Below are positions 1 through 8,552 of a DNA stretch of 55,326 bases, piece after piece. How positions within the stretch are numbered: the stretch's first letter is position 1; each line of letters begins with the position of its first letter. A program made the position numbers and the translations under genes. A model generated the notes under the pieces. The model did not search any database and was not told the origin of the DNA. It worked only from the letters and a program-made list of their open reading frames with translations. The stretch is from JAQVSH01 sp964451605. GTDB lineage: Bacteria; Bacteroidota; Bacteroidia; Bacteroidales; UBA4181. The stretch covers positions 1 to 55,326 of the forward strand of contig CAYVJA010000011.1 of NCBI GenBank assembly GCA_964451605.1, read 5' to 3'.

Positions 1-363
1 GATAATCCGGTTCTGATGTTCTATACTGTAGAAATCTAATCATGAGCAATATCCTATCTAACGAATCATCCAGACTACAGTTTGACAAGCCCCACAACAT
101 GGTCGTACTGCTGACTACTAAAAGATCAATTAGACAACTACACACCATCATGTGTACCCTTCCCCCAATAATACGCATTACGTTGTGATAAAGGGGGTAG
201 TGGAATAATTGATGCGCATATTCCGTGACGGATTCGGTCGACAGCTCAAATTATGCTTGGAATAGTGACAAATCTGTGCTAATTTGCAGAAGCGTTAAAA
301 AACGAGAAACGCTGCGCCACGTTGGGCAATAACTACTATCTATTAACCCTAAAACTTATCGCC
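1..363. other. Intergenic start of window, no gene seen
   Basis: All frames are broken by stops and I see no credible coding region, tRNA or rRNA. It is visibly richer in A and T than the genes that follow. A weak promoter-like pair precedes the alcohol dehydrogenase: CTTG at 256-259 and TAATTTG at 280-286, which is one base short of the Bacteroidota -7 pattern. A 6-bp inverted repeat, AGCGTT at 291-296 and AACGCT at 308-313, sits in the presumed leader. Neither is strong enough to call as a site. Confidence 0.5.
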
Positions 364-1542
364 GTGAAGAATTTTACGTTTTACAGCCCCACCTATTTTG
401 TATTCGGAAAAGGAAAAGAGTCGGCAGCCGGCAATTTGGTAAAGCGTTTTGGGGGAAGCCGCGTTTTGGTGCATTACGGCGGGGGCTCCGTGATTAAAAG
501 CGGTCTGCTGGCAAGGGTTATCGACTCTTTAAAAGCGGAAGATCTCTATGTGGTGGAATTGGGCGGGGTACGGCCCAATCCGCGGAGCGGACTGGTCTAT
601 GACGGAATAGCGCTCTGTCGGCAACACAATATCGATTTTATTCTGGCTGTCGGGGGCGGAAGCGCCATCGATTCGGCAAAAGCCATTGCTGCCGGGGTGC
701 CATACGATGGCGATTTCTGGGATTTTTTCCAGGGAAAGATGATAGAGAAGGCTTTGCGTGTGGCAACGGTGCTTACCATTTCGGCGGCAGGAAGCGAAGG
801 CTCTCCCAATACAGTGATTACACACGAGAAGGGGATGTTCAAACGGGGTGCCTCGAGCGAGGTGTTGCGTCCGATTTTCTCCATCCTCAACCCGGCGCTT
901 ACCACCACCCTTACCCCTTTTCAAACGGCGTGCGGCATAGTGGATATGATGGCACATCTCTTTGAACGTTATTTTACCAATACACCCGATGTAGAGATAA
1001 CCGACAGTCTGTGCGAAGCTGTTCTGACCACCATTATCGGAGAGGCTCCCAAAGTGATGGCCGACCCGCATAATTACGAAGCCAGAGCCAATATCATGTG
1101 GGCCGGAATGTTGGCCCACAACGATATATGTGGTGCCGGCCGCGAACAGGACTGGGCCAGCCATCAACTGGAACACGAACTTTCGGCCATGCGCGATGTG
1201 GCTCACGGTGCAGGGCTGGCGGTTATCTGCCCGGCCTGGATGAAGTATGTCATGGCACACGATGTGGCCCGCTTTGCGCAGTTTGCTGTGAGAATATGGG
1301 GATGCCGAATGGATTTTGTCCATCCCGAGAATACCGCACGCGAAGGGATTGCCCGGCTCGAACAGTTTCTGCGTTCGCTCGGAATGCCGCTAACGCTCGA
1401 GGAGCTTGGCTTCAATGCCTCCGACATTCCTGAACTTACCGCGAAAGTGGGGCTTCACACCCCTACTACAGTAGGACGGTTTGTTCCCCTTACGCGCGAA
1501 GATATTGCCCGTGTCTATAAACTGGCTCTGAGCACTATTTAA
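364..1542 (+). CDS. Iron-containing alcohol dehydrogenase (YqhD/butanol dehydrogenase type)
   Basis: Predicted cytoplasmic NAD(P)H-dependent oxidoreductase that interconverts aldehydes or ketones and alcohols, of the group III metal-dependent family. The N-terminal nucleotide-binding half shows the FGKG start motif, then GGGS (VHYGGGSVIKSG) and the family signature ILAVGGGSAIDSAKAIA. The C-terminal helical half carries the metal-binding region with conserved Asp and His residues, including HLFERYF and the HQLEHELSAMRDVAHGAGLAV stretch. I start it at GTG 364 because the protein then opens VKNFTFYSPTYFVFGKG, as in YqhD-like proteins; an in-frame TTG at 322 would add 14 residues that match nothing. 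At 392 residues it has the normal family length. Its stop overlaps by 8 bp the stop of the convergent gene. The substrate cannot be told from sequence. Confidence 0.9.
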   Translation: MKNFTFYSPTYFVFGKGKESAAGNLVKRFGGSRVLVHYGGGSVIKSGLLARVIDSLKAEDLYVVELGGVRPNPRSGLVYDGIALCRQHNIDFILAVGGGSAIDSAKAIAAGVPYDGDFWDFFQGKMIEKALRVATVLTISAAGSEGSPNTVITHEKGMFKRGASSEVLRPIFSILNPALTTTLTPFQTACGIVDMMAHLFERYFTNTPDVEITDSLCEAVLTTIIGEAPKVMADPHNYEARANIMWAGMLAHNDICGAGREQDWASHQLEHELSAMRDVAHGAGLAVICPAWMKYVMAHDVARFAQFAVRIWGCRMDFVHPENTAREGIARLEQFLRSLGMPLTLEELGFNASDIPELTAKVGLHTPTTVGRFVPLTREDIARVYKLALSTI

Positions 1543-2452
1543 CGGTTCTCACCTTGTAAAGATCCATCTCGGGAACCCGGATCACTTTATCGGGATTCTT
1601 CACGTACACATTGTGTGTCCACCAGCTGATTTCGGCCTTGGTGTAGATGAGTTGTTCGCTTTTTTCGTTGTAATAGACCGACTTAACATCTGCCACATTG
1701 GCAAGGGGTGCGAACGGTTCGAACACTCCGTCGGAAATCCGGAATCTCCAGACCGAACGGGCGGTAGAAATCAGAAAAGTGTCGTCGGAAGGGGCAAAGA
1801 GCTCATGGCCGCCGGTTTCGGGCAGCTTCCAGCTCTGCTCCAAACGCAGTTTGGGACGATCCGAGTTCCAGTCGGATAACGAATAGGCGCGCAACTCATC
1901 GTAACCCAGTGCATAGAGTCGTTTTTGGCTGCGATTCCATACCACTCCGTGCCCGGAGTATAGCGAATCGGAGAAAAGAGGCCGATCCGGGAGGGCTTCA
2001 TCGTAGATAGAGAGCCGATTTCCTCCGTTGCCGGTGGAAAGGGCCACTGCAATCCTATTCCCGGGCAGATACTCTACCGAATGGGCTGCAGGCACCTTTG
2101 CGTAGAAAAGTGCCTCCTTGCTTTTTCTGTCAACCAGTACCACAGCTCCCGAAGAGGCACAAATCAGCAGTTTACGGTTTTTGTCAACCGATTTGTGATC
2201 GTCGACGGTTCGCAGTAAGGGAAGGTATTCCGATGGAAGCCCCTTGATATCAGAGGCTTTTATTTCCCAGACAATCGATTTCTGCTCCTGGTCCGACTTT
2301 TCCAGATTGATAATCATCACCTTGTCGTCGCCACCGAGAATCAACTCGCGGACAGGTGAATTACCGGTGGTTGTGCCCTGAAAAGAGGAACAGGAGGCAA
2401 ACAAAGTGACTGCTACGCAAAGGGAGCAGAGAAGGGCAAATCGGGTTGTCAT
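1535..2452 (-). CDS. Beta-propeller-like lipoprotein (DUF6528-like)
   Basis: A 305-residue predicted lipoprotein of unknown function. The N-terminus is a type II signal peptide with cysteine 21 after LFAS. The rest is a series of short beta repeats of WD40/YVTN type: phrases such as ELILGGDDKVMIINL, KLLICASSGAVVLVDRKSK, NRIAVALSTGNGGNRLSIY and KRLYALGYDELRAYSL are spaced as propeller blades. It resembles the family named DUF6528, but I assign this from memory of its pattern. The gene starts 23 bp after the dnaE stop on the same strand, so it could be the last gene of the dinB-dnaE transcript. It overlaps the 3' end of the convergent alcohol dehydrogenase. Nothing in it suggests a role in DNA repair; it probably faces the periplasm or cell surface. 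Confidence 0.7.
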   Translation of the reverse strand: MTTRFALLCSLCVAVTLFASCSSFQGTTTGNSPVRELILGGDDKVMIINLEKSDQEQKSIVWEIKASDIKGLPSEYLPLLRTVDDHKSVDKNRKLLICASSGAVVLVDRKSKEALFYAKVPAAHSVEYLPGNRIAVALSTGNGGNRLSIYDEALPDRPLFSDSLYSGHGVVWNRSQKRLYALGYDELRAYSLSDWNSDRPKLRLEQSWKLPETGGHELFAPSDDTFLISTARSVWRFRISDGVFEPFAPLANVADVKSVYYNEKSEQLIYTKAEISWWTHNVYVKNPDKVIRVPEMDLYKVRTVK

Positions 2453-2475
2453 GGCTAAAGGATTTTTGCCTAAAG

Positions 2476-4770
2476 TTACGTTTTTCCCCGAAATGGCAGG
2501 CGGGCCATCTTCTCAACCTCCAACACCGCCACTCCGAATTCGACAGAAATCTTACCCCCCAGCAAAAACACCCCTTCGCCGCGAAAGGGCCACTCCTGCA
2601 ACGAACGGGGGAAATGGACGGTATCGAAGAATTGCCCCTTTGCATCGAGAAAGGTTCCCATAGCCATGGTATCGCCCCGGACGGTCCGGAGATATTTTAC
2701 CGTCACCAGCCTTCCCAACATACGAACCCATCGGCCCACATACTGTGCCATCAGGCAGGCATCCGTCTCGCCGCGAAAGGCGGTACGCAACATATCGAAC
2801 AGCGAAAGGGTAACAGGGAAACCCAACAACTCCGTTTCGTCCCAACTATCGGTCAGGGGCGAGCTTTTGAAGGGGGGAAGCGAAGGGGTGTACACAACCC
2901 CGGGCACAGTTTCCGAAGCCATAAGGGCCAACCGGGGTGGCGAAATGGCAGGCGTTGCCGATTTTTCGCCACCTCCTGCAAGGAAGTGCATCTCCCACAG
3001 AAGGCGGGCCTTCGAGCCATCGAATACCCTGAGGGCACCCACACGAATCAGAATCACCCACTGCTCTTTGGTAAGGGTAACACGCGCCATCAAATCGGCC
3101 AGAGAAGCAAAAGGCCCATTACGGTTACGTTCGGCAAGAAGTGCCGAAATGGCCGACTCCTGCAGCCCTTGAATATGCAGAAATCCCATATAGATCAGCG
3201 TTTTCCGTACAGAGGCCGACTCACGGTGCGTGGTTTCGCCGGGAGAGGTCTCCTGGAGAGTGGTCTCACGTTGACTCCGGTTAACGCAGGGGAGTTGAAG
3301 CGTGGCTCCGCAGCAGACGGCTTCGTGAAAATAGAGCCAGGCCGGATAGAACCCGCCGCCATTGTTAATGACTGCCACCATAAATTCGAGCGGAAAGTAG
3401 CTCTTCAGGTAAAGACACTGGTAACTCTCCACAGCATACGAGGCCGAATGGGCCTTCGAAAAGGAGTAACCGGCAAACGAGGCTATCTGCCGCCACACCT
3501 CCTTGCTAAGCGATTCGGAATAACCCCGTTCGCGGCAATTCGAAAAAAAACGTGCCTCGATTCGCGCAAACTCCCGGGCCGAACGAAACTTTCCGCTCAT
3601 GGCACGGCGAAGCAGGTCGGCCTCGGCCAGATCGAGCCCGGCAAAGTGGTGGGCCACCTTCAGCACATCTTCCTGATAGACCATCACCCCAAAGGTCTCC
3701 GAAAGGAGCTCCTTCATCACCGGATGGAGATAGACCGTCCGCTCCGGACAATTCGATCGCTCTATGTAGGCCTTCATCATACCCGACCGGGCCACCCCCG
3801 GCCGGATAATTGAGCTGGCAGCCACCAGACAGAGATAGGTATCGCACGACAATTTCCGGAGGAGATTGCGCATGGCCGGGCTCTCAATATAAAAACAACC
3901 CACGGTTCGCCCGTTGCGCAGGTTTGCGCAAACCCTTTCGTCCTGAAACAGGGGAGCACTGTTGTGCAGATCAGGCACCGAACCATGATTCTGCTTTATC
4001 AGTTGCTGCGCATCATGCAGTGACCCGATTCCCCGCTGGCTCAACACATCAAACTTTTCGAAACCCAGCTCTTCGGCCGTATACATATCCCATTGGGTGG
4101 TCGGGAACCCCTTTACCGGAAGATCAAGTGCCGTATAATAAGAGAGCGGCTCGTCCGCAATCAGGACACCCCCCGCATGAATGGTACGCAGATTGGGGAA
4201 ATCGGCCATATCACGAGCCCATCCGGCCAGCTGCTGCGAAAGGGCATCGGGGTGCGATGCTGCGCGATGGTTACGCGTAAGCAGGTCGATTTCGTCGGGG
4301 GGAAGGCCAAACACTTTGCCCAGTTCGCGAAACATAGAACGCCCCTTGAAGGTGGAGGTGGCGCCCAACAAAGCGGTGTGCGCCTCGCCATATTTGGTAA
4401 AAAGGTAGCTGCGCACCCGGTCGCGGTCGCGCCACGAGTAGTCGATATCGAAATCGGGAGGCGAGCTCCGGAGCGGATTCAGAAAACGTTCAAAATAGAG
4501 ATCGAGCGCAATGGGATCGACATCGGTAATCTGCAGCGCGTAGGCCACAATACTATTGGCACCGCTTCCCCGCCCCACATGACTGATATTCTGACTCATA
4601 GAATAGGATACCATATCGGCGGCAATCAGAAAATAGGCCGAAAATCCAAGCTTGTTAATCACAGAGAGCTCCTGATCAACCCGCCTGGCGGCCTCCTTGT
4701 GGTGCACACCATACCGGCGGTGCAGCCCCTCAAGCGTGAGCGAGCGCAGCAAACGAAATAGAACAATCAT
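2476..4770 (-). CDS. dnaE2: Error-prone DNA polymerase III alpha (DnaE2/ImuC-like), polymerase part, out of frame with its PHP part
   Basis: Palm, fingers and C-terminal part of a C-family DNA polymerase of the damage-inducible type. The catalytic aspartates are visible: PPDFDIDY (Asp 107 and 109 counted from ATG 4770) and EKFDVLSQRG (Asp 241), with the VGRGSGANS motif before them. The middle holds a fingers/HhH-like region (KTLIYMGFLHIQGLQESAISALL) and the C-terminus an OB-like domain. The PHP domain is encoded just upstream in another frame (4730-5428), so 4770 is probably an accidental start. Aligning the two pieces by eye, about 25 residues between the PHP end (DCSISF) and LLRSLTLEGLHRRYG appear to be missing as well. 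This could be a real inactivating deletion or an assembly error. Together with dinB it would form an inducible translesion mutasome. Confidence 0.85.
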   Translation of the reverse strand: MIVLFRLLRSLTLEGLHRRYGVHHKEAARRVDQELSVINKLGFSAYFLIAADMVSYSMSQNISHVGRGSGANSIVAYALQITDVDPIALDLYFERFLNPLRSSPPDFDIDYSWRDRDRVRSYLFTKYGEAHTALLGATSTFKGRSMFRELGKVFGLPPDEIDLLTRNHRAASHPDALSQQLAGWARDMADFPNLRTIHAGGVLIADEPLSYYTALDLPVKGFPTTQWDMYTAEELGFEKFDVLSQRGIGSLHDAQQLIKQNHGSVPDLHNSAPLFQDERVCANLRNGRTVGCFYIESPAMRNLLRKLSCDTYLCLVAASSIIRPGVARSGMMKAYIERSNCPERTVYLHPVMKELLSETFGVMVYQEDVLKVAHHFAGLDLAEADLLRRAMSGKFRSAREFARIEARFFSNCRERGYSESLSKEVWRQIASFAGYSFSKAHSASYAVESYQCLYLKSYFPLEFMVAVINNGGGFYPAWLYFHEAVCCGATLQLPCVNRSQRETTLQETSPGETTHRESASVRKTLIYMGFLHIQGLQESAISALLAERNRNGPFASLADLMARVTLTKEQWVILIRVGALRVFDGSKARLLWEMHFLAGGGEKSATPAISPPRLALMASETVPGVVYTPSLPPFKSSPLTDSWDETELLGFPVTLSLFDMLRTAFRGETDACLMAQYVGRWVRMLGRLVTVKYLRTVRGDTMAMGTFLDAKGQFFDTVHFPRSLQEWPFRGEGVFLLGGKISVEFGVAVLEVEKMARLPFRGKT

Positions 4771-5428
4771 TGAGCAGAGCGCGGGTATTGGCCCACAGCG
4801 GCCCCTTTTCGGGGAAGAGCGCTTTTAGCGAATCCGGGTCGACAAAGCATCCGGTGGCCCCATCCGAATCGTTCTCACCCAGGCGGCTGATCAGTACATT
4901 GGCATCAATGGCACGCAGTATCTTATGCAACTCCGCCTCGCGCGACGAGGTGAAGGTGATGGGTGCCGAAATCACTGCAGCCCCGTTCTGATGCAGGGGT
5001 TGCGATAAGAGATACTTTCCGGCATCGGAGGGAGCCACGCCCCACCGCTCATTGTCGCGTAACGGCCGTGAGAGTTTACGGCCATAGGGGTAGATTACAT
5101 AGGCCTGCAAAAAGGGAGGGGCCTCTTCCGGGAAAGCGATGCTGCGGCAGTTACGGGCCGTAATCAACTCGTTAATCTCGCGAAGCCCTTCGCGATTTCG
5201 GGCCAATACTGTGTATAACAAACGGTTGTTATGCCGGAATTCGCAACCTGCAATCGGCCTGACAGAGCGTTCGGTTGCCTTCTTCACAAACTCCGGCAAC
5301 CCCATAGTGGTATTGATATCGGTAAGCGCCAGCTCGCTGAGTCCGTATTTCTCAGCCAGATCGAGTAACCGATCGGGCGAGAGCACGCCATGGCGGAGGC
5401 TGTACCACGAATGGACACGCAGATACAT
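4730..5428 (-). CDS. dnaE2: PHP-domain N-terminal part of error-prone DnaE, truncated by frameshift
   Basis: Encodes the PHP domain that opens DnaE-type polymerases: YLRVHSWYSLRHG, then ALTDINTTMGLPEF and RPIAGCEFR, all in the family order. I start at ATG 5428, four bases after the dinB stop, because the family begins at this point and GGGGAGGG lies about 9 bases upstream on the minus strand. An upstream in-frame ATG at 5446 would overlap dinB. The frame runs into a TGA at 4730-4732, about 40 bp past the point where the polymerase part opens in a different frame. The spacing from dinB implies translation from one messenger. On its own this fragment has no polymerase residues, so it only makes sense as the front of the same gene. 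Confidence 0.8.
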   Translation of the reverse strand: MYLRVHSWYSLRHGVLSPDRLLDLAEKYGLSELALTDINTTMGLPEFVKKATERSVRPIAGCEFRHNNRLLYTVLARNREGLREINELITARNCRSIAFPEEAPPFLQAYVIYPYGRKLSRPLRDNERWGVAPSDAGKYLLSQPLHQNGAAVISAPITFTSSREAELHKILRAIDANVLISRLGENDSDGATGCFVDPDSLKALFPEKGPLWANTRALLNDCSISFAALAHA

Positions 5429-5432
5429 AGCG

Positions 5433-6647
5433 TCAGCCCTCCCCATAAGGGTCCGGATCGGACCCCTCTTCTTGATTATCAGATCCTGACGGCAAAATCG
5501 AAGAGGCCCGCTTAACCACCCCCGCCCCATATCGGTTTCGGAGTGCATCGACAGAGCGGCAGAGAGAGGCTCTCACCGAATGGTCTTCGAAGAGAGAGAG
5601 CTGCTGTACGCCCCCGATCAGCCCGCTTAGCTTCACCCCCAGCAATCTGATCCGCATACGACGGCTGTAGAGTCGGTCGAAAAGGGCTCTGGCGGTCTCG
5701 AGCAGCAGATGGTCGAAAGCCGTATAGGCAATCTTCTGCTGCAGGGTGTGCGTATCGAAATTGGCATACCGAATTTTGACCGTCACCACCGAGGCCAGCT
5801 TTTGGCGGCAGCGCAGCTGGAAAGCCAACCGTTCGACCATGGCAGAGAGTTGCTGCCGGAGCATGGCCATATCGAGCGTATCCGAAACAAAAGTACGCTC
5901 TGTACCCATAGAGAGCTCCTCCGAATAGGGCACCACCGGCCGGAGATCGACCCCGTGCGCCCGACGCCAGATTTCGATACCGGGTTTACCCAGCACCTTC
6001 TCCATCATTTCGGGAGGAATCTGGCAGAGTGTGGAAATGGTATCTACCCCCATAGAGAGGAGTAACTGCTCCGTTTTGGGCCCTACCATCGGAATCTTCC
6101 TTATGGCCATAGGATCCAGGAAAGGCTGTACCCCTTCGCGCGGCACCTCCCTCTCGCCATTGGGTTTTGCCGTGCCCGCGGCAATCTTCGAGACCGTCTT
6201 ATTTACAGAAAACCCCATAGAGAGAGGCAAACCGGTTTCGTGCCGGATCCGTTGCCGCAGTTCGCGGGCCCACTTCAGGGAACCCACAAAACGATCCATT
6301 CCCGACAAATCGAGGTAGTGCTCATCGATCGAGGCCTTTTCGTACACAGGGGCCTTTTCGGCAATGATATCGGTAACCGTGCGGGAATAGCGACTGTAGA
6401 GATCCATATCGCCCCGTACCACCCGGGCCTCCGGACAAAGCCGGAGCGCCATCCGCATGGGCATGGCCGAGTGTACCCCGAAAACGCGGGTTTCATAACT
6501 GCATGCAGCCACCACACCCCGGTCGGAGAGGCTGCCGACAATCACGGGAAGCCCTTCGAGACGACTGTTGCGCAACCGCTCGACCGAGACAAAGAATGTG
6601 TCCATATCGAGCAGCACAACCGTACGGGAGTCCTGAGGAAAAAACAT
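5433..6647 (-). CDS. dinB: Y-family DNA polymerase IV (DinB-like)
   Basis: Translesion DNA polymerase, 404 residues. Catalytic acidic residues are intact: Asp 14 and Asp 16 in VVLLDMDTFFVSVE, and Asp 108-Glu 109 in KASIDEHYLDLS. The thumb has the helix-hairpin-helix phrase IRKIPMVGPKTEQLLLSMG, followed by a little-finger domain. Near the C-terminus, QQLSLF (residues 348-353) is a textbook sliding-clamp binding motif. The gene is divergent from a LexA-like S24 repressor and is followed after 4 bp by dnaE. This order is the Bacteroidota counterpart of the proteobacterial imuB-dnaE2 cassette. Expression is probably repressed by the divergent regulator through the shared 100-bp intergenic region and released after DNA damage; that is inference from layout. 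DinB rather than ImuB is favoured because the active-site residues are present, whereas ImuB proteins lack them. Confidence 0.92.
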   Translation of the reverse strand: MFFPQDSRTVVLLDMDTFFVSVERLRNSRLEGLPVIVGSLSDRGVVAACSYETRVFGVHSAMPMRMALRLCPEARVVRGDMDLYSRYSRTVTDIIAEKAPVYEKASIDEHYLDLSGMDRFVGSLKWARELRQRIRHETGLPLSMGFSVNKTVSKIAAGTAKPNGEREVPREGVQPFLDPMAIRKIPMVGPKTEQLLLSMGVDTISTLCQIPPEMMEKVLGKPGIEIWRRAHGVDLRPVVPYSEELSMGTERTFVSDTLDMAMLRQQLSAMVERLAFQLRCRQKLASVVTVKIRYANFDTHTLQQKIAYTAFDHLLLETARALFDRLYSRRMRIRLLGVKLSGLIGGVQQLSLFEDHSVRASLCRSVDALRNRYGAGVVKRASSILPSGSDNQEEGSDPDPYGEG

Positions 6648-6687
6648 ATGGTTACAATTTGGTATTATGAAAAATAACCCATTTCTT

Positions 6688-6704
6688 TGATTATATAATA
6701 ATCA
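6688..6704. promoter_or_regulatory. Candidate operator: perfect 7-bp inverted repeat between dinB and the S24 repressor
   Basis: TGATTAT, a 3-bp spacer and ATAATCA form a perfect dyad in the divergent intergenic region (6648-6747). A near-match to the Bacteroidota -7 box, TTTCTTTG (6682-6689), touches its left edge on the plus strand. A second, weaker dyad (GTAT at 6717-6720, ATAC at 6733-6736) lies nearer the repressor start. Position and symmetry suit a site bound by a dimeric XRE-type repressor controlling both dinB-dnaE and itself. Binding is inferred, not shown. Confidence 0.5.
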
Positions 6705-6747
6705 TTTTCTTCGACTGTATTCTAATCAATTTATACCGATTTTCGTC

Positions 6748-7467
6748 ATGTATTTTGCAAAAAATCTGAAATTTTTACGCAGGCGGAGGCAACGCACTCA
6801 GGATGAGGTAGCCTTTAAACTGAGCATCCCCCGATCGACCCTCAACAACTATGAAAACGCCATCTCGGGCCCTACCCTCAATGCGTTGCTGGCACTGGCC
6901 GATTACTACCACATTGCGGTTGACACCCTGCTGAAAACCGATCTTTCGCAACTGCGCGAAAGCCAGCTTTACGCGCTGGAACATGGCAAGGATGTCTTTA
7001 TCAGGGGAACCAAAATCCGGGTGTTGGCCACCACCGTAAACAGCGAGAACCGCGACAACATAGAGCTGGTTAACGAAAAGGCCAAAGCCGGCTATCTTAC
7101 CGGCTTTTCCGATCCGGAATATCTGGCCGAACTACCACAGTTCCAACTCCCTTTTCTGCAGAAGGAGCGGAAATACCGCACCTTTCAGGTAAGTGGCGAC
7201 TCTATGCCTCCCATCGAAGACGGGAGCTGGGTTACCGGAGAGTTTGTACAAGACTGGTATTCCATCAGGAGCGGAGAGCCCTGTATTGTATTTACGCTCA
7301 ACGACGGGCTCGTTTTTAAAAAGGTGTACAACGAGATAAAAGAGCATCGGCAGTTACGACTTGTCTCAACCCATCCCGACTACAAACCCTACACCCTTCC
7401 CATTGTCGATGTGCGTGAAGTTTGGCGTGTTCAGTGCTACTTTTCTGTAAAAAATCCCTACTTTTGA
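6748..7467 (+). CDS. LexA-like repressor: XRE HTH domain fused to S24 self-cleaving peptidase
   Basis: A 239-residue transcription factor. Residues 5-60 form a Cro/CI-type helix-turn-helix (NLKFLRRRRQRTQDEVAFKL, then SIPRSTLNNYENAISGP). A linker leads to a LexA/UmuD-type S24 domain with a probable Ala114-Gly115 cleavage site (KAKAGYLTGFSDPEY), nucleophile Ser 152 in VSGDSMPP, and the general-base lysine among Lys 191-192 in GLVFKKVY. Members of this fold cut their own linker when stimulated by RecA filaments, which inactivates them. The gene is divergent from dinB-dnaE with a dyad between them, so it most likely represses that mutagenesis cassette and itself. Only 27 bp separate its stop from the ABC/partner-switching operon on the same strand, and read-through into that operon is possible. 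Confidence 0.88.
   Translation: MYFAKNLKFLRRRRQRTQDEVAFKLSIPRSTLNNYENAISGPTLNALLALADYYHIAVDTLLKTDLSQLRESQLYALEHGKDVFIRGTKIRVLATTVNSENRDNIELVNEKAKAGYLTGFSDPEYLAELPQFQLPFLQKERKYRTFQVSGDSMPPIEDGSWVTGEFVQDWYSIRSGEPCIVFTLNDGLVFKKVYNEIKEHRQLRLVSTHPDYKPYTLPIVDVREVWRVQCYFSVKNPYF
7459..7466 (+). promoter_or_regulatory. Candidate -7 promoter element (TACTTTTG) for the ABC/partner-switching operon
   Basis: TACTTTTG matches the Bacteroidota -7 consensus TAnnTTTG exactly and lies inside the last codons of the upstream repressor. It would place transcription start near 7473, leaving a leader of about 20 bases before ATG 7495. A clean TTTG -33 box is not visible at 19-21 bp, so the call rests on the -7 match and position. 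Confidence 0.4.
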
Positions 7468-7494
7468 GAGAGGATACGCTTATTTCAAAGCAGA

Positions 7495-8548
7495 ATGAAA
7501 TCCACCGGCCACAGACCTTTCCTATATCTTCTCTGCCTCGCGGTACTGCTGCTCACCGGTCGGGTTGCCCCGGCACAAACCCCTTTGGTTTTTTCGCCCC
7601 ACTGGCTCCCCCAGGCCCAATTTGCCGGATATTATATGGCTCAGGCCAAAGGATTCTATAAGGAGGCCGGACTCAACGTCGAAATTACACATCCCTCCGC
7701 CAGCGTACAGGCCACACAACTGCTTGTTTCGGGCAAGTCGGATGTAATCTCGCTCTTTTTGATGACCGGAATGAAGGTAGCGGGAAGCTATCCGGGAGTG
7801 GTGCACATAGCCCAGATGTCGCAACACGCATCGATGGTGCTGGTCACAAAAAAAAGTTCGGGTATAGATGCACTCGAAAAACTCAACGGGAAACGGGTAG
7901 CCATCTGGAAAAGCGGATTCGATGAGACCCCGAAAAGCCTGATGATAGAACGCAACATTTCCGTAGAATGGGTCCCGGTTCTCTCGTCGGTAAACCTCTT
8001 TACAACCGGGGGCGTCGAAGCCATGACGGTGATGTGGTATAACGAATATGACCAGATTGTAAACTGCGGCATTGATGAGGAGGAGATGAACGCCTTCTTC
8101 CTGAAAGATTACGGGTACGATATCCCCGAGGATGCTCTCTTCTGCCTGCGCGATTCGCTCCCGNNNNNNNNNNNNNNNNNNNNNNNNNNNNNNNNNNNNN
8201 NNNNNNNNNNNNNNNNNNNNNNNNNNNNNNNNNNNNNNNNNNNNNNNNNNNNNNNNNNNNNNNNNNNNNGCCTCGGTAAAGGGATGGGAATATGCCGCAT
8301 CCCATAAAGAAGAGACCCTCGATACCGTAATCTCCATCATGCGTCAGCACCATATACCAGCCAACCGTGCCCATCAGAGCTGGATGCTCGATAAGGTAGT
8401 TGCGCTGATGGATCCCGAAACCAAACAGGTTGATAAAGGAGTCATTGCTCCCGCCGACTTCGCTAAAGCCGGCGAGGTGTTGGTTCGAAGCGGACACCTC
8501 ACCACACCGCCCGAAAAGGAGCGGTTCCTTTACCCTCTGATTCCCTGA
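7495..8548 (+). CDS. NMT1/THI5-type ABC solute-binding protein, interrupted by a scaffold gap
   Basis: Secreted periplasmic binding protein with an N-terminal signal peptide ending near VAPAQ. The mature part starts LVFSPHWLPQAQFAGYYMAQAKGFYKEAGL, the signature of the THI5/NMT1/SsuA-like family, which binds pyrimidine precursors, nitrate or sulfonates; ThiY-like proteins are the closest pattern. A run of 106 N (8164-8269) cuts the gene. The two sides are in different frames as assembled, so the true gap length is not 106 modulo 3. The C-terminal part resumes with VKGWEYAASHKEETLDTVI and ends FLYPLIP. The next gene starts 4 bp downstream. In this operon it may deliver a ligand either to the permease or to the Cache sensor of the phosphatase. 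Its ligand cannot be deduced. Confidence 0.82.
8164..8269. other. Scaffold gap (106 N) inside the THI5-type binding protein
   Basis: Run of N. The coding frames on the two sides differ by one, so the number of N is not the true length. The missing segment belongs to the C-terminal lobe of the binding protein. Confidence 0.99.
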
Positions 8549-8552
8549 TATC

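Noticed and set aside
256..286. Promoter for the alcohol dehydrogenase
   Set aside because: The -7 match is one base short and the -33 box is CTTG; too weak to list.
291..313. AGCGTT/AACGCT inverted repeat as an operator or hairpin
   Set aside because: Only 6-bp arms with an 11-base loop in an AT-rich region; no supporting context.
2446..3813. Open frame of 455 codons antisense to dnaE
   Set aside because: Opposite a well-conserved polymerase; composition is typical of an antisense frame.
7495..8548. Frameshift in the THI5-type binding protein
   Set aside because: The change of frame coincides with the run of N, so it reflects an unknown gap length; the same applies to GH127 and GH78.
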